Shown here in pieces: positions 12,484 to 24,270 of a stretch of DNA of 64,000 nt. Origin of the DNA: Homalodisca vitripennis (lineage: Eukaryota; Arthropoda; Insecta; Hemiptera; Cicadellidae); NCBI RefSeq assembly GCF_021130785.1, contig NW_025777627.1, positions 21,518-85,517 on the forward strand, read 5' to 3'. Positions within the stretch are counted from its first letter, which is position 1; every line of letters begins with the position of its first letter. The notes beneath the pieces were generated by a model. The model made no database searches and had not been told where the DNA came from. It saw only the letters and a list, made by a program, of their open reading frames with translations. The translations under genes were made by a program, and so were the position numbers.

Positions 12484-13619
12484 TCACCCGTTTTCCTGCT
12501 CGTTGACGATTTCTTTTTCTTCTTCTTCGAATTCAAGTGGGTCCAATTTGACCTTCGCGTAGATTATCTCTGGCTTGTCCTGAATTTTCGATTGTTGATT
12601 CTCAAAATTTTTATTTCTTATCGACTCTTCCAGTGGATCAACGTTGGCTCTCGATGACCCCATATTCTCGTCCAAACGTACATCTCGGGTCACGACCGTT
12701 TTTCCAGTATCCAGCAGCCGCACTCTGTACGCTTTTGATTCCAGGTCGTATCCTATGAATCTACCTGCAGCAGCTCTCTGGTTCATTTTTCCAAGTCCGA
12801 CTGTTTTATCTAACACATACGCTCTCGAACCAAATATACGCATGTGCTTGAGGTCCGGCAACTTGCCATGCCAAATCTCGTACGGGGTTTTTCCACCGAT
12901 ACATGTACTTGGACAGCGATTCCTGATATAATTCGCCGTCGCAATGGCTTCAGCCCAAAATGATTCTGGCATGCCGGTCTCGATCAGCATGCATCTGGCT
13001 GTATCCGGCAGCGTTCGGTTCTTCCTTTCCGCTACACCGTTCTGCTCAGGTGTGTACGGCGCTGACAGTCTTCTCTAGATCCCCTCCTGCTTCAGGTACT
13101 CGTCGAAATCTCCATTTCGGTATTCCCGACCGTTGTCCGACTGTAAAAAATTTAATTTTTCGGCCCAGTAAATGTCTCAACAAAATTTTTTATTCTTTGA
13201 TCATACCGAGTACTTCGGATTTCTTCTTCAAGAAATACACCTCGCACCACGTACTGTAGTCATCGCAAACGTGACCATGTACTTCGATCCGCCCGTTGGA
13301 ATTGGCCCTCATTGGCCCGCAAACGTCGGTATGTACAATCTCCAGTGGCACTCTACTTCCTGTCAACCCTTTCTGTGAACGGTCTGGCAGCCTGCTTACC
13401 GTGACAGCAAACGTCGCATACTGTTGCTTTGCCCTTGAACGACAAATTTATCCCGGTTGCCAGCTGCTCATCAAATAATTTATTGACTGCATCCATGTGT
13501 ATATGCCCAAGTCTCCTGTGCCAAATTTTCGTTGAAATTTTTGCCCCTCTCCTACTAAAAGGTTTTTGACTTGACGTGTCCCTCAGAATTTGCTTGCGCT
13601 CGCGTAACCACCTGCGCAT
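12484..13619 (-). pseudogene. Copia integrase (HHCC, DDE core and C-terminal part)
   Basis: The N-terminal GAG-pre-integrase piece has WHRRLGHIHM and CDVCCHGKQA (HHCC zinc site) at 13353-13619. The catalytic core follows across frame changes: HTDVCGPMRANSNG near 13300-13345 holds the first Asp, LQSDNGREYRNGDF near 13110-13145 the second, and YTPEQNGVAERKNRTL near 13020-13070 the Glu. The C-terminal part (12484-12990) has GMPESFWAEAIATANYIRNR and IFGSRAYVLDK, then an acidic linker with EEEEKE. It would insert the DNA copy into the genome; the ATTTT duplication around the element is its footprint. Confidence 0.9.
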
Positions 13620-13621
13620 GT

Positions 13622-13978
13622 TCAGTATTTTCTTCTCTTACAAAGTACAGGTCCTCCCACTCTATCGGCGATAATCACGGTTTTGCCATCTGTATTACGT
13701 ACCTCAGCTAATTTGTCATTTAAGATTACTGTATTACCCTTGTCAGTAATCTTCGATACCGACATCATTTTAGTTCTTAATTCCGGTACATACAGCGTGC
13801 CATGCAAGTTCGCTGGTTTGAAATAACTCCACCACTTACATTTATCTTGGCTACGCCCTTCACATTTGCAATTGTCGATGCTTCTGTTGCTAAACTTGAG
13901 CACCGAATCGCATGTCACCGTATCTTCAATAATATCCTCGTCGACGCCGCACATGTGAGTTGTGCATCCACTATCCAA
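13622..13978 (-). pseudogene. Copia aspartic protease domain
   Basis: The frame begins around WCLDSGCTTHMCG, where DSG (13967-13975) is the active-site triad of retroviral-type aspartic proteases and 'LDSGcTtHmc' is the typical copia context. It continues with TLYVPELRTKMMSVSKITD, matching the copia 'g.l.dVl.vP.l..nLlSv..l' block, and KTVIIADRVGGPVL. The enzyme would cut the polyprotein. A TGG-rich piece between gag and this domain is in another frame. The protease block itself is intact over about 118 codons. Confidence 0.88.
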
Positions 13979-14059
13979 ACACCACTTGGATTGGCTATGA
14001 CCTTGAACACCTTTGTTGACCTCTTCTCGGTTCAGTCATGTCCGAGATGTTAAAAATCC

Positions 14060-14799
14060 TGCGCTAACCCCTAGCAATTTCCTTGTGGTTTGATCTTACC
14101 ATCCACCTTTTCGGGACAATTTTTGGCAAAATGGCTAACCTTGCCGCATTTGAAGCATTTTCCCTTGAACTTTACCTTTTTCGCCACCGCCGCCACGTCC
14201 ACCAAAAATTTGCGTGTTCTGGATCTGGCCATGAATGCTTTGTCTTCGGCGTCTCTTGTGAATCGCCTACCCTGGCCAAACATTCATTAAGATTTTTATC
14301 TCTACGAGCTCTTCCGGCTTCGGCAATTGATCACGACTCTCGATTACGCATCTAAAATTCTCAAAACTTGGTGTCAAAACCGTTGCAGTATCATAGTAGT
14401 TAACAGATCTTCATGAATCTCGATATCCATTTCCGCCAATTTGTCAACTACGTCGAAGAAGTTGTCCAGGTAACTGGTGTATAAACTTTCCCCCCTCCTT
14501 CACCTTGTGCACGAACAGCGACTTCAATAACGTGGCTTTCCTTGCCGGCCCCTTTTGATGCGTAGATCGCTTCAAAGTTTCAGCCACAGCTCACGAGTTG
14601 TCTTACAATTTAATATATATTTTTCAACTGTGATGGCGCCATCGCCGAAAATGATGCTTGCCTGAGCTGATTGATCTCCATCTATCACTTGACTACAGCG
14701 CTTACATTTTCAACACTTTCTGCCGGTTTCTGGAGACTTCCATCGACATACGGCCATAATTTCTTCTGAATTAGCAATGCCCGAATCTGAATTTTCCAT
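14060..14799 (-). pseudogene. Copia Gag region with CCHC zinc knuckle
   Basis: After the start MENSDSGIANSEE, the frame gives ITVEKYILNCKTTRELWLKL and, after a shift, HQKGPARKATLLKSLFVHKV, then YTSYLDNFFDVVDKLAEMD. These match the copia Gag (UBN2-type) pattern of 'ta.elWd.L...y' followed by 'L..ell.lk...g.sv..yi..f..i...L...g'. The nucleic-acid-binding knuckle CFKCGKVSHFAKNC (CX2CX4HX4C) is at 14116-14157. At least two frame shifts separate these blocks. Gag coats the element RNA in particles. Confidence 0.88.
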
Positions 14800-14977
14800 G
14801 TGTCCGTAATTGTCCTTCGACAGTGCTTTTGTATATATTGCTACTTGTACTTGTACCAGCCACCCCTTTTTAGGTTATACAAACCACTTTTTTAACACAA
14901 CGTGATACACACACTTAATTTCACTTTTAACTGACTTTTATTAACTTTTAATGCCCAACGCTATCACACAAACGTTT

Positions 14978-14991
14978 CTGGGCCCATAACC
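14978..14991 (-). promoter_or_regulatory. Copia primer-binding site for initiator tRNA-Met half molecule
   Basis: Immediately inside the 5' LTR the minus strand reads GGTTATGGGCCCAG. Its complement, CTGGGCCCATAACC, is the anticodon arm of eukaryotic initiator tRNA-Met. Copia-group elements are known to prime with an internal fragment of that tRNA rather than its 3' end. Confidence 0.85.
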
Positions 14992-15250
14992 TGTTGTTAA
15001 TAAATAGTTCAGAGGATTAATAATTTAAGTTAATGTTTATTAATTAGCAAATATATATTTACACATTAACATTAAGCACACCGACAATGTAACACGTGAA
15101 GACGTACGGAAAAGAATAATACATATTTAGCTACATACTTATCAGCTGTTGTAAAGTTGGCGCATGCGCACGTTGATTTCTTTGCCGAGTATGTGTGTGT
15201 CTATGTAAAGCCCACCGATACACGCGGGGTATTGTCAATTATTTACAACA
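14992..15250 (-). repeat. Copia 5' LTR
   Basis: The upstream LTR of the minus-strand element, flanked by the ATTTT target copy at 15251-15255. It is about 16 bp longer than the 3' LTR because of small insertions such as TTT after ATATATA and AACATT before AAGCACACCG. As the 5' LTR it should contain the promoter of the element; no TATA box can be singled out in such AT-rich sequence. Confidence 0.95.
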
Positions 15251-15255
15251 ATTTT

Positions 15256-18200
15256 ATATGCAAAATTTATTTTTTAAATATTGTAGAACTTTTTTTCCGG
15301 CTGTAATTTGGTCTTATGATTATTTATCACTGAAATTTAACAAACAGACTTAACAGGACATAATACTGGTTTATTATATGATGGAAAACCGAAGCCAAGA
15401 ATTTTAAAAATTTGCTGGAGTCTTCTATCAATGAAACAACTATTGCCACTGCTAGCTCAAGCACTTTAATATAATTCTAACAGTAAGAATGAATGACGCA
15501 ACTACTTTTAATACTGTTATCTATGCTTCTATTTCAAAGGATTCCTAGAGATAGTTTTATAAAGTATGTGACATGTATTACTTTGTGTGTAAACTTGTTT
15601 GTGGGAAAAACAAAGTTAAGAGACAATGGGAACTCGTGTGACAATGCATTAACCCGGCGATTAATCACTTTGGTGCTCTTCTGTGCTCTTCTGTCTGGTT
15701 TATATTCAAATGTGGTATCACCGTAGGTTTAGGTAACTTATACTCTTACTTAACTCAAGAATAATCTATAATTATATATTAGGAAGATTCCTCTTTACGT
15801 AAACGTAATCGGGAAGAATCTTTCCCTTTGTGTACGCACTACAACTGCTGTGTTTACATAACGTAATAGTGGAAATATATAAATTTAATTTTCAACACTT
15901 CCTTTCTGTAAAAGAAACAAGTTAGATCCTTAACACACAATTTTATAATAACTAACATTGTTTTGTGTATTTTACACACACACAAACTACATAAACCTAC
16001 ATTTATGTTGGTTAAACGTTAAGAATAGCTATAACAATGTACAAGTATATTCCAAGTTCCACTAAATTCGAGGAGTTGATATTTAACTCTAATTGTACGA
16101 ATAAATAATACTTATTTTATAACGTTAAGCAGCTTTTTACATTTCTGTACATTACTTAAAAATAAAACTTTAGCTAAAATAAAAATAATTTAAACCATCT
16201 AATAAACCCAATATTATATTATTCATTAACGAGATTTCATCCCTATTCTGTTATGTACCTATTGCTGCTATTCACTAAAGTACCATAAAACGGTCAAGAT
16301 GGCATATTTAGACTTACGTGGGATACGTGGGATAGTTTTCAAAAAATAGATGCTGTGCTGTATGTACTTAGATGATTGCAATATATTTTACATTTTTATG
16401 AAAATAAATTTTCAATCATTTGTATTTATTCCAGTTTGGAAAATGCCATACCACAATGGGTGTGATCTCACCAAAGTTGCATGCAAGCCTATAACACTTT
16501 CATTCTTGAAGACTTTTAAAGATTGTTTGCATATAAATAAAATTTTACATACATAAATTTTTCCAGCCACATGAGGATAGGAAAGAAATTTTACCAGTCT
16601 ACTAATTAATAAACCTTAATGAAAACCCTCCCCAACATCCCATGCATGAACAAGCACACATATTTGTCTTTTTAAAAATAAGTTTCTTGAAAATTTTTAA
16701 GAAGATAATGTGGAAACCTATCTCAATGTATGTAAGTATGATTTGTTAGACCACATGTATTATAATAAATATTAAAACTGTTATGTGATTTTACTCAATT
16801 TTTCTGGCATTTATCATACTTCTGTGAGCGTATGTCTAAAATTATGGTAAAAATTACAATACAAATAATGTCTATTTTATACGCTTTCATCGTCAAAAAA
16901 ACAAACTTCAAACAATTTAGTCTGTTTGTTTATAAATGTTTCATATGTTATTTTTTTTTAACTCCTCTATGGTTACAGAAAGTTTGAAAATATAAAAATG
17001 TTCGTAAATTCTTTAATCAAATCCCATGAATGGCCATGTGCCATTAATTGAATGCTGCCTTAAATGGTAATGAAAATCAATTAAATATATATAAGTTAAT
17101 TCCTTGTCATGACATCGTGTAATTAAACAGCAAGACAGAATTGAAATTTTCATAGCTCTTGAATGATGGGCTTTGCTAAGTCTAGTGAGCTGTAAACAAA
17201 GAGAACGTTTATCAAACAAAACCTGATCAAATGCAAGAATCAAAAACAGGCAACTTTAGAAAGCAATTCATCAAAGCAAGTGATGTGTCAGCCACCGACG
17301 AGTCTTCCTATGTCAGTCTCCTCAGAGCTGTTGCGTTCACAGTTTATTTGTGCAGTATTTTTATCCGTAGACGGCGTATAAAAAATATGTTATAGGGTAT
17401 ACTAGATTTTCACTATAGTTAAGAAAGGGTTTGACCAGTCATAGCAACGGATAAATACGAAAATGGAATACAAATCAGTTCTATGTTGAATGTTGATGCA
17501 GTTTTATTAAAAAAATACGGTTTTTAGCTTCAATCAGCAAGTAATTAGTAGTGGTCGGTTTAAAAAAATTATTAAAATGAGTAAGGCAAATTAAACATAT
17601 AAAATTTTCAACTGTATACGTTGGAGCAGGTAAGTATATACACTTTCTGTTTAAAAATTTTAGGTAAAAGAATATAAATACCGTAACAATGCATCCTTTA
17701 TTTTTTTATTACAGTATATCATCAGTTTCCCGAATTACATTGGCACACTATGGAGTTCGACATATATAAATGTCATACCTTTTTTTAAGGTTTTAAGATT
17801 TTTCTTTATTACAAGTGGAAATAGAGGATACAGATAGAGAGATAGATAAGTTCTGAAAATAAACTTTGAAAAACTACCCAAAAATATTTCAAACAACATC
17901 CACTTCAAATTAATAATACTAAAAATATATAACATTTCCGTTGAAAAAACATACACTTGGCTTTCTTTTCAGGCAACACGTATAATGTCAACAATCTTTA
18001 GTAGAGATATATTCGTTCTTGGGAAATAAATACTTCGTAGTTAAGAATATTCCTAAAACGACATGAAATGTATTAAGTCTCTCATTAAATAATATTTAAT
18101 ATTCAATTTATGACTTGCTGTTTTTTTATGCACCTTTTTACAGTATCAGTAAAACCTTCAGATATTTCCGGTTAGACAGTACTGAGTTATTGAAATTGAA

Positions 18201-20079
18201 CCAATGCTAGACTCAATACTCAAAACTGGCCTCGCTACTGGTTGAAGTGGTTAGTGTTATTTATCACACACCCCAACTTATTATATGAAAATGTATTTCT
18301 ATATGCGAAAAAAATTCATTTATTCGTTTATTGGTGTTTATACAGTGTACCCAATTACTAAAAAATTATCAGAAACAATTCAAACTAGTTTTTTAATTGG
18401 CTACTAATTCCATGTATTACGGTCATATTTTCTCATAATAAACTCAGTAGGAATTTTGGTAAATTAGCAGAGTTGTTGGTTTTCAATTAAAAAAATGTTT
18501 ATTCCTAATATGTTTTCAATAAGCTTTAGTATTTCCCAGATATAAGCAATAGGGTGCTTTAACGGCCAGCTATTAAGGGCCAGCTATTAAGAGCGGGCGT
18601 TTTGATTTTAATTTAATACAAATAATATTAGCTTTAAATTAGAATTAAAAAGCGTGCAAAAGTTTACTTTTCCATGAAATACACTACAAGTGTGTAGTAT
18701 AGCTAGATGCATATAAGTCCTTATACCACCTAAAATTTACAAGTTTTCTTTTCAATTGATGGAGTCTTCAATCATGATCCAACATATTTTAAAAAGGAGG
18801 AGCTTTTTACTTTTATGGCGATGCGATTAACTTTGACCCTGGCACACTAATCAGTAATAACAATTAAGAAGCCACAACAGGACAGTACTTTGGCATTAAA
18901 AGAGTTAATTAAGCAAAGAGCTCTACTTCGGATTTAATGACAAAACAAGGCCACATAAACATTGTTATCACATTAACATTTTCTGATTTGATAACACTTT
19001 GGAGCATGCCCAAACCTAAAGGTAAATTTTAAATAAAACATTACTCACATTTTGATTTTCCTATTGTGCTCTGGTAACTTTTAGAATACTTTCTTCATTA
19101 AAATATGGCGGCTGTATAGTATACAAGATTGAAAGAGACTAGGGGACATGTATAATTTATACTTTAAATTACATGGTCATATAGTTACAAGAGAATATAG
19201 ATTTTTATGCCTATAAAGCAAATTTGATTATTTTCTAAAAATAATTTGTATATTTTATTGATTGAAATTAAATAAAAATATTTTATATATTTAACATATT
19301 TTATTTTATCTAAGACAATATCTAATCTAAAAGCATATATTTATATAATGCTCCTTTTTGTGCTGTAATGAATTTAAAATGTGTCTTTACAGATCAAATT
19401 GAAAAAAATAATGGTTGAGTACAATTATTTTTAGATTAGTTTGTGAGATCCAGATAAAAATACTGTAACATTTTTGCAGAACTTTATGGAAGTCAACGTA
19501 GGAATCTCCAATGCGTATGCGAATTTAAAACTGCTTTAAGCAGTAATGTTACCAAATTTCATTTATATACTTACATTTGTATAATGCATGGGGGAAAACA
19601 ATAAAATCTTCAGAAGTAGGTTATTACATTAAGAGGTATCATACAGAAACCCTGCATCATACAAAAAATAGTTTACTTCTTCATTTATAACTTTTATATT
19701 ATGTCACCCATGATAGAAAATATAACCACAGTTGAAAAACTGAGTACCTTTTACAACTGAAAGACGTATAAATGCTATCAATTCCTGGAATAGCTACAGC
19801 TTTATCGCAATACCGCGCTTTCGGTGATGGATACGGGATTTATATAAGCTGTTATTGATTTCTCTCTCTTCTATTGTAAGTGACGGGAGTTTTTTGAGTG
19901 ATTTTTTATCTCATCTGTGTTTTTTGCTATAAAGTTCACGCACACATTTTTTCAGAATTACTAAACAATTTTTTGTTTTCAATCATGTAATTTAAGAAGA
20001 AATATATGTAGCTGCATATTTTTTGTAACTTGGAAAGAACTTCTTATCTTGGAAAGAATACTACTTATAAACATCTTAT
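15256..20079. other. AT-rich intergenic DNA, no gene seen
   Basis: Short open frames only (77 codons at 15493-15726, 68 at 16350-16556, 76 at 17013-17243, 73 at 17735-17956), none with a recognisable domain. A 14-bp word GGCCAGCTATTAAG is repeated back to back near 18563-18590. No LTR, tRNA or LINE similarity was found. Confidence 0.5.
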
Positions 20080-20345
20080 ACAGTAAAACGTCGAACTGAA
20101 ATTATTACAGAATAAAGCACACACAATAAAAATTAACGTTTCGGAAACTGGTATTCATTTTCTTCAGTTGTATAATTGGAAAACATATAACATACCATAA
20201 CGCTCTAAAAATAAGAAATTAAGTTATATGTTTCTTCACTACTTTCAACCTCATCGCCTTGTTTTGAATGCCATGTCCTAAATTGTGAATCGAACCCCGG
20301 GTCTCTAGGGCGATAAGTTCAGACGTGAACCTTACCTAATAACAG
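20080..20345 (-). repeat. Retroelement-like remnant with CTGAAGA..CGAAACGTT motif and B-box-like word
   Basis: On the minus strand, 20134-20166 begins CTGAAGAAAATG and ends CCGAAACGTT, the same outline seen in the terminal repeats of the Penelope-like copies further on. About 120 bp away, also on the minus strand, GGGGTTCGATTCAC near 20295 matches a Pol III B box, as in tRNA-derived SINEs, but no convincing A box was found. It could be an old Penelope-like terminus next to a SINE relic. Confidence 0.3.
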
Positions 20346-22215
20346 AATGCGTTTTATTCTTATTTTGATTACAACAACGTAACTTACAATATAAAAGTGT
20401 CTTACAATGCTATAGTTAAGATAAGATAAACCCATGTAACAATGTAAACGTAGAGCTTCTGCACCTGATGATATAGATGGTTTATTATTAAATACGGAAT
20501 TTTTTGTTAATTAGTTTCTGTTACAAAATGAACGATCCATTACCATCTAAAATATTCTTCCTCATATCTTTATAAACTTAACTCTTTAGTTAATCAACCT
20601 AAAGGGACACAAGTTACTATATATTTTATTACTGTACTGTTAATTAATTAATCAGATTCGTTGAGATCCGAATTTAAACATATTGTGCCTCTCAGCTGAA
20701 TCCATGTACAACCCAATTTTGGTAAATAAATGTTTTCCAAAGTTTTAGCATACTATAAACGTTAAATATGCCAAATTTGAGAGCATATAGTTTAAAATAA
20801 TGGCTAAAGGACGTATACACATTTCAAATTAATTAAATAACTTATACAAACGTTAGTTCTAAGAAAAACTATTTGAGTATTTATAGTGCAATATAATAAG
20901 TGCTATTTATTATTTTTTAGTCATGAACTATATTAGACGCTTTCACCCTTTTGAATGACGACATTTTATACAGGCTTAATTTGAATTTCAGGTTCCAGAA
21001 CTCAGGTTTTTTGAAATGAAAATGTGTCTTATTGTTACTTAAAATTTCCATTATTTGTGTTTATTAGTAGAACAAACCTAAACTACTAATCTCCAATCAA
21101 ATTTTTTAATTCCAAAAAATATACATACATTATATCAATACATTATTAGAGGCGCAAAATGCCTAGTATTTGTATTAGTAAGTAAATTGTGTGCTAAAAT
21201 ATTATGTAAATATTTTATCCAATTTCGTTCCAGTTTACACATATTTTGCTAAATAATGACATGAAACGACAGTACATATATAAATGCGTATTAATCCAGG
21301 ACAATTAGGCCTGTTATTATTTGTTCATAACCTATAAGAAAGATAACAAGCGGAGATGTGAACACTGTCAGCCAGAGTAGCTTTGCGGCTGGTCGTCAAA
21401 ATGATAAATAGTGTCGTAATAATGGCATATGCTGCCTCTGCCTTAAGTTGCGTCAATGCTTTGCGTCAATGCTTGGCATATTTTAGTTATTAAACGCGTT
21501 GAAGGTTATTTATACTCGTTGGTTTCAACCTTAATAGTTTGATATTTTAATAATCAACGTTTATATCTAAATAACACGTTTTTTAAAATCGACACAAATT
21601 GTAAGCTTTACAAAAACCTATGAAAAAAATCTAAATTAAAAATCTAACGTTACATAAAATACGATGTTAGCTTTCTGAAAAAAAACGTAAAGAAAATATA
21701 TACGGTTATACAATATTAATTTTGATGACCAACAGATAGTTTCATAATACTTGAATGTTAATGAATATCTTTAAAGTAAATATAAATGAATAGTTTTTAT
21801 TGGATTCAGAGAATTAAAAATAACTATTAGGACACTATCTGGTTTTAATTATCAGAAAATTATTATTATAAATTATTAGAGCCATGACTAAATAAAATGA
21901 TATCCTTGGGTAAATCCTCTTATAGCCTTAACAAAAAATAGGCGCTTAATGTATGAAACATGAAACATTATCGTGATCTAAGCGCCATACATAGACGTTA
22001 CTAAAAATACTTATAATGACACATAGTGTTAAAATATAAAAAGTAAACAAAGAATTAATTTTTTGAATTTGCATTTATTGGCAAAATAATGTGTACAGTA
22101 ACTTAACCTGATTGTAAAAATGTATGAATGAAGGTTATTCTAAGGTTTTGGAAAAATACTGGATAATGTTTGGATCATAATATTAAAACAATTAGGCTTA
22201 CAAACATTTGCACTT
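20346..22215. other. AT-rich intergenic DNA, no gene seen
   Basis: No coding similarity. The word TGCGTCAATGCTT is duplicated in tandem near 21449-21475. The rest is AT-rich and unremarkable. Confidence 0.5.
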
Positions 22216-22218
22216 AAA

Positions 22219-22889
22219 TTCCCCTCCCCCCCCCCCTCACCCCCCTACCCCCCCCCCCCCCCCCCCGCTCCCACCCCTCCCCCCGCCCCCCCCCCCCTCC
22301 CCCCCCCCCCCCCCCCACCACCCCCCCCCCCCCCCCCCCCACCCCCCCCCTCCCCCCCCCCCCCCCCCACCCCCCCCCCGCCCCCCCCCCCCCTCCCCCC
22401 CTCCCCACCCCCCTCCCCGCCCCCCCCCCACTCCCCCCCCCCCCCCCTCCGCCCCCCCTCCCCCCCCCCCTCTCCCCCCCCCCCTCCCCCCCCCACCCCC
22501 CCCCTCCCCCCCTACCCCCCCCTCCCCCCCCCAACCCCCCCCCCCCCCTCCCCCCCCACCCCCCCCCCTCCCCCCCACCCCCCCCCCCCCCCCCCCCCCC
22601 GCCCCCCCCCCCCCCCCCCCACCCCCCTACCCCCCACCCCCTCCCGCCCCCCCACCCCCCTCCCCCCCCCCTCCCCTCCCCCCCCTCCCCCCCCCCTCAC
22701 CCCTCCCCCCACCCCCCCCCCCCTCCCCCCTCCCCCCCACCCCCCCCCCCCCCCCCCCCCCCACCCCCCCACCCCCCCCCCCACCCCCCCCCCCCCCTCC
22801 CGCCCTCCCCCCCCCCCCCCCCGCCCCCTCCCCCCCCCCTCCCCCCCCGCCCCCCCACGCCCCCCCGCTCCCCCCAGCCCCCCCCCCCC

Positions 22890-22923
<34 letters not shown>

Positions 22924-23366
22924 CCCCTCCCCCTCCCCCCTCCGTCCCCCCCCCCCCACCCCCCCCCTCCCCCCCTCCCCCGCCCCCCTCACCCCCCCCC
23001 CCCCCCCCCCCCCCCCCTCCCCGCCCCCCCCCGCCCCCCCCACACCCCCCCCCCCCTCCCCCCGCCCCCCCCCCCCCCCCCCACCCCCCCCCGCCCCCTC
23101 CCCCCCCACCCCCCCCCTCACCCCCACCGCACCCCCCCTCCCCCCCCCCCCCCCTTCCCCCCCCCCCCCCCCCCCCCCCCCCCTCACCCCCCCCCCCCCC
23201 CCCCCACCCCCCCCCCCCCCCCCCCCCCCCCCAACCTCCCCCCCACCCCCACCCCCCCCCACGCCCCACCCACACCCCCCCCCCTCCCTCCCCCGCACCC
23301 CCCCCCCCCCCCCACCCCCCCACCCCCCCTCCCCCCCCCATCCCCCCCCTCCCCACCCAAACCCCG
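22219..23366. repeat. Degenerate poly-C tract of about 1.15 kb
   Basis: Almost nine in ten bases are C, broken at irregular intervals by single A, T or G. There is no fixed period, so it is not a simple tandem repeat. It begins and ends abruptly in ordinary AT-rich sequence (ACTTAAATTCCCC on the left, CAAACCCCGTATCGC on the right). The 389-codon proline-rich frame and the glycine-rich frames on the other strand are by-products of composition. It may be a real C/G homopolymer tract read with errors, or a sequencing or assembly artefact. Confidence 0.85.
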
Positions 23367-23370
23367 TATC

Positions 23371-24045
23371 GCAATGACCCCCTTTTTACCTTGTTATCTT
23401 TCCTTAAAATTCCAACTTCCAACCCGTCATCAATGTTGCACCAAAATCTCATTTTTGAATGAGTTTAATACTAGATATTACATCCCATTCACAAGATGTT
23501 TTCAAACGATTGTTTTACTATTTATTGACTCACCATTTTTAAACATATAAAAAACCATGCTAACAAATAAGTACATCTCATTATCAATGCTTTAACACAC
23601 TTTTGTTAAGACTTTTAATTACTTTTGTGGCCAAAACTCAGGAAACGTCACAACCAATTCAATACAGGCTATTATAGTAAAGCTATAATTTCTGTATTGC
23701 ACTCTGTATGGTTTGGCACTTCAGGCTGCGAAACTCAGGACAATCATTATTTTTAATATCTGTGATCAAGTCTACACACATGGGAGGAGCAGCAGAAAGG
23801 ATAAGGTAGAGCCGATAGAAACAACTATCTCCAACAAGGGAAAAAAGAAGAATAAAAATTCTCGATAGAATAGTTCCACTAAAGGTGGTATGGCTAAAAA
23901 TAGTTACGTTTTATTTCCTATCCAAACTGTTTGCGTGTGGTTAACCCCATGAGAAGGGTTTCCATATTTTCAATTCCATTTAAAATTCTATTTCTATACA
24001 TTGTCATCGCTATAGTCTCATGTTGTTTAAAACAATAAATTTTTT
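23371..24045. other. Intergenic DNA, no gene seen
   Basis: Mixed-composition sequence with no recognised domain. The purine-rich block near 23785-23880 has only short open frames. Confidence 0.4.
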
Positions 24046-24049
24046 TGGA

Positions 24050-24270
24050 AGATTTCATTTCTATATTACTGTCTATACGTCTGTCTGCCCACACGATATC
24101 TAAAAACTAAACTGACCTACAGACTAGAATTTTCTTTCATAAAAATTTATTAATACATAGTCCAACACTATCATAGATGGTGGTGTAGGTATGTCATTCC
24201 GTTGGGTTTGCCTAAGTGTTGGCGTATATTTTTACATCTGTCTTATCGGTACCCATTATGGAAAACGAGA
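24050..24270 (+). repeat. Dispersed repeat, family R1, copy 3
   Basis: Shows CTGTCTGCCCACACGATATC, then AAACTGACCTACAGACTAG, a GGTGGTGTAGGTATG block and TTGGCGTATATTTTTACATC. These follow the same order as in the copies at 8855 and 48236. This copy is one of the better preserved in the window. Confidence 0.55.

Larger units (their letters stand above)
10557..14799 (-). pseudogene. Copia gag-pol polyprotein, frameshifted
   Basis: The frame opens at ATG 14799 (MENSDSGIANSEEIMAVCRW) and the last conserved piece, HWQHCGTLGLK, ends at a TAA at 10557-10559. Coding order on the minus strand is gag with a zinc knuckle, an aspartic protease with DSG, the HHCC GAG-pre-integrase domain, a DDE integrase, reverse transcriptase with IDD, and RNase H. 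Uninterrupted pieces lie at 14071-14283, 13622-13978, 13353-13619, 12484-12990, 11809-12267, 11517-11789, 11302-11667 and 10675-11145, separated by frame changes. Most stops appear only after a shift, so substitution decay is light. The product would make virus-like particles in the cytoplasm and copy the element RNA into DNA. It is not functional as read here. Confidence 0.93.
10282..15255 (-). mobile_element. Near-complete Ty1/copia LTR retrotransposon with 5-bp target duplication
   Basis: Two direct repeats (10287-10529 and 14992-15250) both begin TGTTGT and end ACAACA and are flanked by the same 5 bases, ATTTT (10282-10286 and 15251-15255), the usual duplication length for copia integrases. 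Between them, on the minus strand, lie a primer-binding site, one gag-pol polyprotein in the copia order gag, protease, integrase, reverse transcriptase, RNase H, and a polypurine tract. The internal coding span is about 4.24 kb, close to the length of the Drosophila copia polyprotein. Integrase before reverse transcriptase separates it from Gypsy elements. The reading frame is interrupted by several shifts, but each domain is clear. Since the LTRs differ almost only by small indels, the insertion may be recent and the frameshifts may partly be consensus errors. Confidence 0.96.

Noticed and set aside
10888..14355. Plus-strand open frames of 60-119 codons over the copia element
   Set aside because: They overlap the minus-strand polyprotein domains and have no similarity of their own.
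22208..23377. 389-codon proline-rich open frame and glycine-rich frames on the other strand
   Set aside because: Produced entirely by the degenerate poly-C tract; any frame of C- or G-rich sequence is open.
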